Of a stretch of DNA of 64,000 nt, positions 10,083 to 21,039 are shown in pieces. The stretch covers positions 1 through 64,000 of the forward strand of contig RQOL01000689.1 of the NCBI GenBank assembly GCA_013076295.1, in the 5' to 3' direction. A program made the position numbers and the translations under genes. The notes beneath the pieces are model-generated. The model saw nothing but the letters and a program-made list of their open reading frames with translations, ran no database searches and was not told the DNA's origin. Each line of letters begins with the position of its first letter. Position 1 is the stretch's first letter. Origin of the DNA: Sanderia malayensis (Eukaryota > Cnidaria > Scyphozoa > Semaeostomeae > Pelagiidae).

Positions 10083-12180
10083 GGCTTAATATGGTTGGCG
10101 CACTTCGTGCGCTGCATTCGCTTACGCTCATGCCCCCTTCAACCCCACTTACAATGGGTTAGCTCGCTGCGCTCGCCTGTCTATCTATTATCAAGAAACA
10201 TTGACTGGTAGGGCGGACTTCGTGCGCTGCATTCGCTTCGCTCATGCCTCTTTCAACCCACGTACAATGGGTTAGCTCGCTGCGCTCGCCTGTCTATCTA
10301 TTATCAAGAAACATTGACTGATAGGGCGCACTTCGTGCTCTGCATTCGCTTCGCTCATGGCACTTTCAACTCCACGTACAATGGATTAGCTCGCTGCGCT
10401 CGCCTGTCCATCTATTATCAAGAAACATTGACTGGTAAGGCGCACTTCGTGCGCTGCATTCGCTTCCCTCATGCCTCTTTCAACCCCACGTACAATGTGT
10501 TAGCACGCTGCGCTCGCCTGTCTATCTATTACCAAGAAACATTGACTGATAGGGCGCACTTCATGCTCTGCATTCGCTTCGCTCATGGCACTTTCAACTC
10601 CACGTACAATGGATTAGCTCGCTGCGCTCGCCTGTCCATCTATTATCAAGAAACATTGACTGGTAAGGCGCACTTCGTGCGCTGCATTCGCTTCGCTCAT
10701 GCCTCTTTCAACCCCATGTGCAATGTGTTAGCTCGCTGCGCTCGCCTGTCTATCTATTACCAAGAAACATTGACTGATAGGGCGCACTTCGTGCGCTGCA
10801 TTCGCTTCGCTCATGCCTCTTTCAACTCCACGTACAATGGGTTAGCTCGCTGCGCTCGCCTGTCTATCTATTATCAAGAAATATTGACGGGTAGGGCCCA
10901 CTTCGTGCGCTGCATTCGCTTCGCTCATGCCTCTTTCAACCCCACTTACAATGGGTTAGCTCGCTGCTCTCGCCTGTCCATCTATTATCAAGAAACATTG
11001 ACTGGTAAGGCGCACTTCGTGCGCTGCATTCGCTTCGCTCATGCCTCTTTCAACCCCACGTACAATGGGTTAGCTCGCTGCGCTCGCCTGTCTATCTATT
11101 ATCAAGAAACATTGACTGATAGGGCGCACTTCGTGCCCTGCATTCGCTTTGCTCATGCCTCTTTCAACCCCACGTACAATGGGTTAGCTCGCTGCGCTCG
11201 CCTGTCTATCTATTACCAAGAAACATTGACTGATAGGGCGCACTTCGTGCGCTGCATTCGCTTCGCTCATGCCTCTTTCAACCCCACGTACAATGTGTTA
11301 GCTCGCTGCGCTCGCCTGTCTATCTATTACCAAGAAACATTGACTGATAGGGCGCACTTCGTGCGCTGCATTCGCTCCGCTCATGCCTCTTTCAACCCCA
11401 CGTACAATGGGTTAGCTCGCTGCGCTCGCCTGTCTATCTATTATCAAGAAACATTGCCTGATAGGGCGCACTTCGTGCGCTGCATTCGCTTCGCTCATGC
11501 CCCTTTCAACCCCACTTACAATGGGTTAGCTCGCTGCGCTCGCCTGTCCATCAATTATCAAGAAACATTGACGGGTAGGGCGCACTTCGTGCGCTGCCTC
11601 TTTCAACCCCACGTACAATGGGTTAGCTCGCTGCGCTCGCCTGTCCATCTATTATCAAGAAACATTGACGGGTAGGGCGCACTTCGTGCGCTGCCTCTTT
11701 CAACCCCACGTACAATGGGTTAGCTCGCTGCGCTCGCCTGTCTATCTATTATCAAGAAACATTGCCTGATAGGGCGCACTTCGTGCGCTGCATTCGCTTC
11801 GCTCATGCCCCTTTCAACCCCACTTACAATGGGTTAGCTCGCTGCGCTCGCCTGTCCATCTATTATCAAGAAACATTGCCTGATAGGGTGCACTTCGTGC
11901 GCTGCCTCTTTCAACCCCACGTACAATGGGTTAGCTCGCTGCGCTCGCCTGTCTATCTATTATCAAGAAGCATTGATTGATAGGGCGCACTTCGTGCGCT
12001 GCATTCGCTTCGCTCATGCCTCTTTCAACCCCACGTACAATGGGTTAGCTCGCTGCGCTCGCCTATCTATCTATTATCAAGAAACATTGTCTGATAGGGC
12101 GCACTTCGTGCGCTGCATTCGCTCATACCTCTGCCTACTTCTCTTGCAACAGTTTGGCTCGCTTCGCTCGCCTGATAACC
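10083..12180 (-). repeat. 114-bp minisatellite array (about 18 units)
   Basis: The unit on the + strand contains GCGCACTTCGTGCGC (a 6-bp stem with TTC loop), ATTCGCTTCGCTCATGCC, CCACGTACAATGGGTTAG, GCTCGCTGCGCTCGCC and TATTATCAAGAAACATT. The period is 114 bp, a multiple of three, so long frames of 38-residue repeats appear (for example 10314-11675). These are by-products of the period, because other copies of the array in the window carry stops and indels. Part of the unit resembles the start of the Helitron 3' block. Confidence 0.85.
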
Positions 12181-12189
12181 CCTTATCAT

Positions 12190-12933
12190 AATTTGTTTGT
12201 TAAAACTTTGGGCTTGTTTACATTAGGCCTAAGCGTCGCAAGCATGCCGAAGCAATGGCGGTCGCCCACTACCTAAACTACAACTATCTCACTCAAAAAA
12301 CAAAACAAAGCTATCACCTGTGTTCTCAATTGTTTCCTGTAATTTTCCAGAGGTCTCTCAAACAATTAGCAAGTCTTTACAAAGACAATTCAGGTCGTAA
12401 AACACTTTGAAAGGCGCCCAGTTATCCTTTGTGTTCAAAACAAAAACACGCGTCTTCTCCAAAAGTACCTGCTGTTCAACCCGAGGGCAAATTTGCATGA
12501 TAACGACAAACGCGTGACTGTTCACGTGAAGTCGCGAAAGAGCCAATCAAATTACAGCAAAAGGCGAAACGGGTCACGTGAAGAGCGAATACTGTGCTCC
12601 AAAATGGAATTCGGGACGCGAATTTGGAAGTTTCGCCAGCGTAAACCGTAGTTTTTTCGTGATAGCACAATTAGCAGAATAATTAGTGGAATAATTCAAA
12701 ATTTCAGGAGAAAATCGAAAAACAAAATCCATTACCCTGGTTAAATTAATAAACTAAACATTCAGTGTGAATTTCATTGGCATATACCCACATACAAAAA
12801 AGCCTTTGTGATCACACGGTTCGCCGTTTCGGCCCATTGTTTTTGGGCGTTCGACCTATTGTTTCGGGTCGAATCTATTGTTTTTGGCAGGGAAAGTGCG
12901 TCATCACGTGACTCCGCAGAATATATATATTAG
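12190..12933 (-). repeat. Conserved 5' region of the non-autonomous Helitron
   Basis: About 740 bp homologous to 26268-27085 (+) and 42720-43466 (-). Near the 5' terminus come an alternating TA stretch and TCACGTGA (12904-12911), followed by three spaced copies of a CTATTGTTT-like motif. The short open frame 12670-12476 recurs in the 26.5-kb copy but is broken and probably not coding. Confidence 0.65.
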
Positions 12934-12934
12934 A

Positions 12935-15370
12935 AGTCATTCTTTGGAGTAAGACAACAGCGTTCAGACATTGTTACAGGATCTATCATTAGGTGTGAAT
13001 CTGGTGTGTTCGGCCTGGGAAAAATGAAGTTCAGCATGTCTTCTTTAGACGAAGTGCATATCTGTTATGGCAGAATTACGTTGTCCAGTGCATCGTGTGC
13101 TTCTTGCTTGTTGCCAATCTGAGAAGCAATTCTGAGAATCCACGGTATCAGCTCTTATGTTGCTGTGTAAACGATGCTGCTGAAACTTTGTCCATAGATC
13201 AATGATCTGGTGTGATTTTAGAGTCTCTGCTACAATTCTTTCCCTTCCTGCTTTCGTGACGACAGGTAGAACTTGTCTGAAGTCACCGCCAAGTAGCATG
13301 AACTTGCCAACAAATGGTCTGTCGACATGTGTAATGTCTCGAAGCAGTTGGTCGACTGTTTGTAATGCAAGTGCGGGAATCATAGAAGCTTCATCTCATG
13401 TGAATAGGGTAGTTTTGCGCAATACCTGTGCTCTCCTGCTCTGTCTCTTGACATTACACGTTGATCCAGCTTGAAGTGGTATTGGAATTGGAAAGGTAGA
13501 ATGTGAAGTTCTACCATTTATGAGCAGTGTTGCAGCAATTCCTGACCACGCCATGCACTGAACTTTATGTCCATTGGCTTGCAGATTGTGAACCAATGTG
13601 TTGTAAAGGAAAGTTTTCCCGGTTCCAGCCAGTCCATCAACGAAGTGACAGTTCTGTTCAGATTGCGTGTTCATCAGTGATTCCCGTGTATATGGCTCGC
13701 TGTCCAGGGTTCAATGCGGCCAGCATTCATTCTCCTTCCTCTCTGGCATTGCCAACATCCATGTCATCTTGCTCTGTAATAATAAGTGAAATATACTGCA
13801 ATAAAATAGGAAAGAAAGCTAGGAGAATCAATGTGCAAAAATACGTAATTGCCCTTGTCTGCACGATCTTAGGATACATTATTATATTCTTACTAATACA
13901 GTACATATTTGAAAATAACACATTAGTACCTCGTTCAGGAATGACATAGTCGGCTGGAAGTTGAAGAAGGTTAGCATAATTAGTGATCGATTGACCATGT
14001 ACTTTAAAATTTTCGTCAATGTCATGTAGACATTGATACATGTGTCGGTCTTCAAAAGCTATGGCCATATCTGGATGATGGAGTTGATCACCGCGTTCAA
14101 AATCTTCACTCAATGCTTCTTTGAACATGTTGAAGAGTGCTGCGATATCTGAAGGTGTTTGAAAAAGGAGTAATGTTGCAAACAACTGTCTCAGTTGTAT
14201 TGGCATGTTAAAAATGACTGCCTCCTCCAAACAGCGTATGATTTGAGCATCATCCTTCAACAGGCCTGGAGCTAAGGCTGCGTCTTTGAAGGAATTGCAT
14301 AGGTTTCCTTCTATCGGGTGAAGATCTTCAAACGACGTGGCACCTCGTTTATGGAGAAGCAATAGTCTCAATGCGAATTTTTGCTCACATGGTCGTGGGT
14401 GAACTTGATATATTCTGCCTATAACAGGCATTGTTCTCCGCTGTCTTGCTTTCCATGTTTTGGTGCGCTCGTTGAAAACATAGTGCTCAGGAATCTCGTG
14501 ATAGAGATATTGGTGTGCAGCCGGGTCTTGTGCATTCAATTCAAACCAAGACGTCAGTGTGGTTTTTTCATTGATGTTTTGTAATTGTTCGACACGGCCA
14601 TTATCCTGAAAGTATAAGGTCTGCTGATCAGGTAAATGAACATGAAGACGTTTTATAGTGTGACTTTTCTCGTGCATGGAAAATTGGAATATTCTGTGAA
14701 CAGCTTTGTGTGGTCCAATATACTGAGCGTTGATGTATTGGCGTACTTCATCGTGCTCAATATCTTGAGGTACTTGTTGCTGCTGTCCTTCAAGAATTTC
14801 CACGTGTGCCATGTCTTGTCCTTTATCAATATATTTGAAAATATATTTCACGGACTTGACAGTGCTACATATTTCGAGATTAATGTGACACTGATACTTG
14901 AGTAGAAGATGGCGATTATGTGGCACAACCCATGTATCATCTAGAAGTCGATCTTCCAGATTGACTGGGTGACGACAGCGTCGTCTGTAGAGTGGATAAC
15001 CATTCGCATTGACTTGTGTTTCGGCAGTGCGATCTTTCGAAAATCATTTCTTGCATTTGTTATTCTCCATGCAAACACATCCGGGATTTATATCACTGCA
15101 TGGTCCATGTGTCTTGTGCTTCAGTACCAATTTTTGATATCTAGCATCCTGTGGGTTCGGAATTTCAGCTGATATAAGTCACTCTACCTGTAGGTTTCGA
15201 AAACAAATACCACATGTAAGTTGTACACATCCAAATACATTGTGTTGTTACTAAGCAATACAACTGATGATAATATTTCATACTCTATATATAAATTACT
15301 GCTATAGATATTACCTCTTCGGGTGGATGGTCTATCAGCCCCAGAGAGGAACAGAATCATGTGAGCGTGT
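12935..15370 (-). pseudogene. Helitron B Rep C-terminus and helicase N-terminus
   Basis: Reading on the minus strand, the block resumes after the hAT insertion with HMILFLSGADRP. An open stretch (about 15045-13930) holds the two-tyrosine motif KYIFKYIDKGQDM near 14850-14820. An intron of about 150 bp follows, then the helicase with an intact motif I, GLAGTGKTF, near 13640-13610. Lesions: TGA for Arg near 15047; TGA for the Trp of WDEAS at about 13396; a frameshift near 13150 that spoils the region after motif III. The helicase is then cut at 12934 by the non-autonomous Helitron. Confidence 0.8.
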
Positions 15371-18300
15371 CAGGGGCGGCTGGAAAGGAAAATGGAGTGG
15401 TACTAGTTGAAAGGAAACTTTTTGGACCACGCCCTTTAGATCAGCCTAAAATGCAACTGCGCCCATATTTTCAATATTTGAATCATGTGGAGGAGCACAT
15501 CAGTTTAAACACATAAATTTCTTTTCAAAAAATTCCCCGTGTAAAGGAAAAACAAGCGGTTATAAACTTCTCATTGCAGTATATTATCAAAATAATCATT
15601 TTTCGAAAATCTTTCAAAACGACGCCGATTGTAGGACTTGAATCTAGCTATAACATTATCTTTAGAAACAGGTAAAAGTGAAAGAGATCTGAGGATTTGG
15701 TGTTCTACTTGGAGAAAAACCAACATTTCTTTTCTTTTTGGCAAAATTGTTGAACTGCTTGGAGAAACAACTCTCTTCATTCTGCTAAACACTCTCTCAC
15801 AGTGTACACTGGTGAGAGGTGTTGTTGCTGCAAGTTCCAGTAATTTCATTACCCAGGGTAATGCATCTTGAAGACCAGCTATTTTTATTACTTTCAGCAG
15901 GTCTTGTACAGTTGGCTTTCCTTCATTTATAAAATCCTCTTCGACTGTTGACTCCATTTGCCTTTCAAAATAGTCTGCATCTTCAATGGCATTTCTCTCA
16001 CCTTCTTTATTTTGATTATGCTCTTCATTAGCTTTCTTTAATCTACGTCGTCTTTCTCTTTTTTTCGCCACTACCTGGTCTCGTTCCCGTACAGTCTTTT
16101 CCAATAAAATGCCAATTTCAGAATTTGAATACAAAACGCTTAAATTATGTTCCAGAGCCAGAGGATCAGATACAACAAATGGATACAGATTTTTGAGGTC
16201 GTGAATCAGGCCTTTTTGTTTTGCTTGGGATACGGCACGCCTTTCTGCAAATTTTGAAGGGTGAATGAAATCCATCAACTCGAATTTTTTTAAATTGCTG
16301 AAGCGCCAGAGCAGTTGGTCTGTGAATTTTTGGGTAACTTCAGTGGATATTGCAATCAGCTTTTGTTTCCAACTTTCTGAAAAAACTATGGCACTTTCAA
16401 CTTCTCTCCATCCATTTCGCTGACGAACTGAAGGAATCTCGGGGCCACATAAGATTACCGTCCAAATTAAGCAAAAGTTCTTGAAAATCTTCTAACATCA
16501 TCAACAGTTGAGTGGCATCAAGAGTTGGATTTTGCATCACTTTTAGGATCGGAGCACAATGGGCAAATATCTTACGGTAAAATTTCAAAAGAAAAGCGAA
16601 CTCAACATGCTGTATTTGCACACAAATACCTCTAGCAGAAACTTGTGTATCTGTATTAACACTATTGTCATTGGCCAATTCATACAGCACAGTACCTAGA
16701 GTTTCATATAAGGAATCTACAACAGAAATGGCCATATCGCGTGATAACCAACGTGTATCTCCTGGTAGCGGCAGACTATGACCAAGCTGAGATGTGCGTT
16801 TTGGACTTTTCGAGAAAATCTTATAAGTTTATCTACCGTATCAAAGAACCTAGCTACTTGAGGGGTCTGATTTGCTGTTTGCGAAGCACAGAGTGATAGT
16901 CTATGAGCAACACAATGATTGTAATAGGCAGCAGGAAACTTGTCTTGAACTCTCTTTTGAACACCGTTCAATTCACCAGACATTGTGCCTGCACCATCGT
17001 AAGACTGCCCAATGAGCTTCTCTCTGCAATTTTCTGGTGTAATCTTAAAATCTTGCAATTTTGTAAGTAAAATGTCTGTTAATGCAGATGCTGTTGTGTC
17101 TTTTGAGCAATCAATGATGCCTAGAAGGTGCTCTTCTACTTCCCCATTATTGATCAAGCGCACAGAAACTGTTGACTGCTCAACTCCACTCACATCACTG
17201 GTGTCATCCATCATCACAGCTACAAATTTGGAATTATCTATTCTTTTTTGAATTTCGCATTTTACTTCTTCATAGACACATTCAATAAAATCGTTTTGGG
17301 GCTCGTGTGAAGTTTATGTGATTTTCTCTTCCAAAAATCCTTCCAACTCACTGCTGTAGTGTCCAATCAAATCAAGCAGCTCAATAAAGTTCCCACGGTT
17401 AGATGAAAGCTTTGATTCATCGTGTCCTCGGAAGGCAATGCCCTGAGCAGAAAGAAATACCACTGCATCTATATGGTGTTTTACCATTCTTGAATACTTA
17501 TTTGCATTCTTGTTATGCTGCTCTACTTGTCTGCGCCTTGCTTCATCTAAGGCACAAGCCACGTCTACATTTCCCAGGAGCTGGTAAGCAGTATGGTTGA
17601 CTATATGCATTTTTGTTCCTTCGTGGCGTTTGGCTAAATTCCAACGGTTCCCACCAGATGATTGAAACCCACTTTCACGTGCAAATGATGTTGTTTTCAT
17701 CTGAAACATAACAGCAAATACTTTGAGTCCATCAAGGTCAAAGGCTGCGGCTATGGTGAAAGATACTGAAGGGAAGAAGATTAATATGCTGCGGCATTTT
17801 GCCCATAATTGGCTAGCCGCCGGTACTAGAAGTCGTATTCTAGTGATGCCAATTTCTGGCCGAGGATAACGATTATAAATCCGTCCATTTTCCATTTCTT
17901 TTTTAAGTTGTCATTAACTGTAACTAATTACAAAGATATTTCAAGTTTAACAACAACAAGCAACAATTTAACAAAGTAATTTACAATAAAAAAGAAACAA
18001 ATGCAGTACAGAGTAAAGTCTGTAATCTTACCTTGGATAAATCACCAATAACTAAACAAGGCCAACAGAAGTATGTATTTTTTTCTGCATCACCACAAAT
18101 CCATAAAAAATTGCTGTAAACAGTCTCACAATCTCGGTTCTTGATTTCGATATTTGGGCAAGGTCTGCCTTTTTTTTTAAGTTTAATCTTTGTTCATGAG
18201 TCAAGCGACCCTGGGCTGACGATAATGAAAAAATGCTTGAAACTCTATTTCCTAAAGCTTGGTTCATTTTCTGTTACCATAATAAATCACTATAAACTTG

Positions 18301-18771
18301 TACTCTCCAGAATAAAACTGATATAAACTGATACTTTGTATGAAAACGTACTTTACAAAACTCTCTATGGATGCCCCCTGCTTTGCGGCCACGTAACATC
18401 ATTAGTATGAGGAAACTAGTACCACCTGTTAATTCAGATATTATGTTGGAACAGAAACACAATAGCATTTGCGTCACAGTGAGTCAAGAACAACAATAGA
18501 AGTGCTTTGCTACAGTACTAGATAACCATTTCTAGTACTGTGATGAATAAGAGGAAATATAATACGTGCAATCAATGAACAAGGATTAAATATCATATTG
18601 GCTTCACTGCGGTGTGTTTGCTCAGGCTGGGTCACATCATTGAACCAACAGAATGGTTTTTTGAGGTTTTACGAAGGGAAAAAGGTGAAACAGTATTCAT
18701 TAACATTTTCCGAGGTTAGAAATAAAATGGTACTAGACTAGTACCTCCAGCACCCCTGCCAGCCGCCCCTG
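15371..18771 (-). mobile_element. hAT transposon (hAT-1) with perfect TIRs and TSD
   Basis: The ends are CAGGGGCGGCTGG (15371-15383) and its exact complement at 18759-18771. They are flanked by a perfect 8-bp target duplication GAGCGTGT at 15363-15370 and 18772-18779, the hAT signature. The 3.4-kb body encodes a TTF-finger hAT transposase on the minus strand. Sub-terminal GGTACTAG motifs occur near both ends (about 15399 and 18729). The element sits in the HUH codons of Helitron B. Confidence 0.95.
15571..18267 (-). pseudogene. hAT-1 transposase (TTF zinc finger, DUF4371-type)
   Basis: This is an RNase-H-fold transposase of the ZMYM1-like hAT group. In minus-strand order: an N-terminal basic segment from 18267; a TTF-type finger with WICGDAEKNTYFCWPCL near 18115-18050 and a probable splice donor after it; the DUF4371 part from 17895 (HMDDTSD-like block read here as MMDDTSD at about 17214-17194, then GQSYDGAGTMSG and HCVAHRLSL); and the C-terminal dimerisation motif CERVFSRMKRV near 15790. 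Lesions: a homopolymer shift in A9 at about 18171-18180, an in-frame TAA at 17314-17316, and shifts near 16780 and 16390-16280. The ends remain perfect, so it could still be moved in trans. Confidence 0.85.
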
Positions 18772-18779
18772 GAGCGTGT

Positions 18780-20990
18780 GGTAGTCCTCTTTTTTGAAAT
18801 TCAATGACATATACATGTGCAATAGTGTGTCTGAGAATGTGCTTGTGAAGGATATCTTCCAGTAGCTCTTGTAGCTTCACTTGAAATACCCGTGTGACGA
18901 TGTCAGGCCGGTCATTGGCCTTCTGGTGTGGTAGAATATTTTCTGAAATCTCCGTCCACTTGGGATTGGCTGTCATGGTTAGGAAGATGTCAGGCTTGCC
19001 ATACTTTCTTACGATGGTCATTGCATCTTGAAAGTTCTGGTACATATTTCGTTGACTGCCTGAAAAAGATGAGGGAAGTATGACAACACGACCAACATCA
19101 ATATGAAGGGGTTCGTTGGGATTGTTTGCCCTGGCCATTTGATTTTTGATTTCAGCCCTTCTGTTCAGGTGATCCATCAGGCCTCGACAACTGTCAGCAC
19201 GTAATTGCCGTTGATTGTGCAAAATCCAGTTGAGCTTGTTTCCTTCTATTTTGGTGTATGCATCCACCAAATATTGTTGAAAGAGAAGTGTTGCACTGTG
19301 GATCGTAGACAGTTGATTTCTGACTTGTATTCAGTACGAATAATATTCGGCGATTGTCAGTCTGACACGGTGGTTACGATCAGGATTTTCCTGGTCTTGT
19401 CCTCGACGGGTAGGTAGACGTTGAAGGTCCAAGCGGTAACCCCGATCACCCTAAAAGAACAACAATGGATAGGTTAGAGCATCCGCAACGGGATCTAAGG
19501 CATTAATCTTCATAAGATTACCACGCCTTTTTCGAATTTGAAGCTCTCTATCCTCGGGATTAGGAGCACCGCCATTACATGTAGTGTAGACTGCTGCAAT
19601 TTCTCTAGCAGTAGGGTTGTCATATCTTCGATCTTGTTCTGGGAGACTGGTAATAATCATCTTGAACGTGGGAACTGGCTGATCATTGGCAATAGCCTGC
19701 TGCCTTTGCTCTTGCAGTACTTCTCCCATTGTTTTAAAATGTTGAGCAAAGCGATTTACTGCCATCAATTCGTTTTGCAGCAGCGCTACCATGTCCAAGT
19801 TTTGTTCTCTGGCTGTGTTCCGGCGTTCTGGCAGTGCTTCTTGGGTGTCCATAATATATAATTCTGCATATTTTCTAGACCTGTCAGTTTCAGTTACCCG
19901 TGTTGAATGCAAGGAAACATTTTAAATTGCTTTTCGTTATGTCAACTGTAATTGTCAATGCAGCAAGTGCTTTGTTATAAAAGCATCATAAAGGGCCTTG
20001 ATTTTCGATTGGACAACTCTTAATATCAAGGCAAGGATATAGAGTTAATGCATTGTAGATTGGGTGGGAAAGGACATGAGCGTTCTGTCAGCATCCGTTT
20101 CATCACGAGAAGCTATTATAAGAAAATGTAGCATAATATAAGAGATAAGAGACGGACATTATATTTACCTGTCATGTGGTATGCTTTTCCATGTATGCTG
20201 ATGACTGGTGGTCCTGCATTAGCGTGTCTCACAACGTTAGCTGTCCAGGATGCCATCGCCATTAGTGAATTTTATCTACGGAAATTTTTGAGAAAATATT
20301 TAGATTCATCAGTAGTTCCAGTGTACAAATGCATCACATTTGCGGGGGTGGTTGAATGGGATCAAGAGTTATTAATCCTCCCATACAACATTTGTTGTAT
20401 TGCCTTCTTGAGTTGAGTTCCTCTCGGAAGTACTTCGCTTCACAGTGAATACATGTCCTTGTCATTTTCCCAAGATGATGAGGCATTGGTGAGAATTGAG
20501 GAATTCCAAGAATAGGTTGATTTACTTCCCTTGCTTGATGTTTGATGGGTTGGGGGACATCATCTTGGTGTTGTGGTAGGATTTCGTCTTGCATTTCAAC
20601 TTCTTGGGGTGGTACTGCCATTTCATTCCCTTCATTCTCATTTTGAACGTTGGGTTGCAATTGTACATCAGCAGGTAATGTTTGTGAATCCTGAAATGCA
20701 ATGCAATGTAAGTTAATATAATTCAATCATGTGTTTTGAAATGCATAAAACTGAAACTTGTGAAGATATGTCCATTTAGAGAGCAAAATAGTTTCATGAC
20801 ATGGTCCTATGGAGAATGACTGGTGTATTTTAAACCAATTGTGATGGTAGTCTGTTTTACCTGATTATCATGTGGAATTGAAATGTGTTGTCCAATGTTG
20901 ATTTCATCAGGTTGTGCCTGCCTTTCAATTTGATTATTTTCATTTTCAATATGTGTTTCGGGTTGCATCTGCATTGGCCGTATCTTTTGA
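18780..20990 (-). pseudogene. Helitron B Rep, N-terminal part
   Basis: Exons on the minus strand: an acidic, Gln-rich N-terminus from about 20990 to 20860 and 20700 to 20340 with the zinc finger CIHCEAKYF...KCCMGG in frame (A and D are frameshifted here); the short exon around 20330-20170; and the main Rep exon from 19895 to 18780, ending at FQKRGLPHA, where the hAT-1 duplication begins. Stops are visible: TAG in place of a His codon near 19453 and TGA in place of Arg near 19338. Introns have GT/AG-like ends as in A and D. Confidence 0.75.
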
Positions 20991-21039
20991 AATGAAAATT
21001 AAATGAAATTATTTACATTAAGCTATTAGTTATTGGAAA

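Larger units (their letters stand above)
10031..12934 (-). mobile_element. Non-autonomous Helitron inserted in Helitron B helicase
   Basis: On the minus strand the element starts TCTAATATATATATTCTG at 12934 and ends CCCCTAG at 10031, followed by T. It has a unique 5' region of about 740 bp (12190-12934), a 114-bp minisatellite (about 10083-12180) and the shared 3' block. The same 5' region is seen at 26268-27085 and 42720-43466. No transposase is encoded. It splits the helicase reading frame after the AAGAATGACTTC codons. Compared with A and D, about 17 bp of target sequence are missing at the junction. Confidence 0.85.
8181..21039 (-). mobile_element. Helitron B, autonomous-type, doubly interrupted
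   Basis: This is a minus-strand Rep-helicase Helitron related to A and D. Its coding parts lie in three blocks: 20990-18772 (Rep N-terminus), 15370-12935 (Rep C-terminus and helicase) and 10030-9344 (helicase C-terminus). The gaps are a hAT transposon (15371-18771) and a non-autonomous Helitron (10031-12934). Downstream noncoding sequence matching A and D is visible to about 8181, but the CTAG terminus is not found, so the 3' end appears lost. The 5' side is cut at 21039/21040 by another Helitron-like 5' end. Multiple stops show it is inactive. Confidence 0.8.

Noticed and set aside
10314..11675. Long repetitive protein (38-residue repeat)
   Set aside because: Explained by a 114-bp minisatellite with a period divisible by three; parallel arrays have stops and indels.
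10083..12180. CRISPR array
   Set aside because: Units are contiguous 114-bp repeats with no unique spacers, in a eukaryotic Helitron.
20041..20416. Separate small gene on the plus strand near 20174-20416
   Set aside because: It is the antisense of the Helitron B N-terminal exons.
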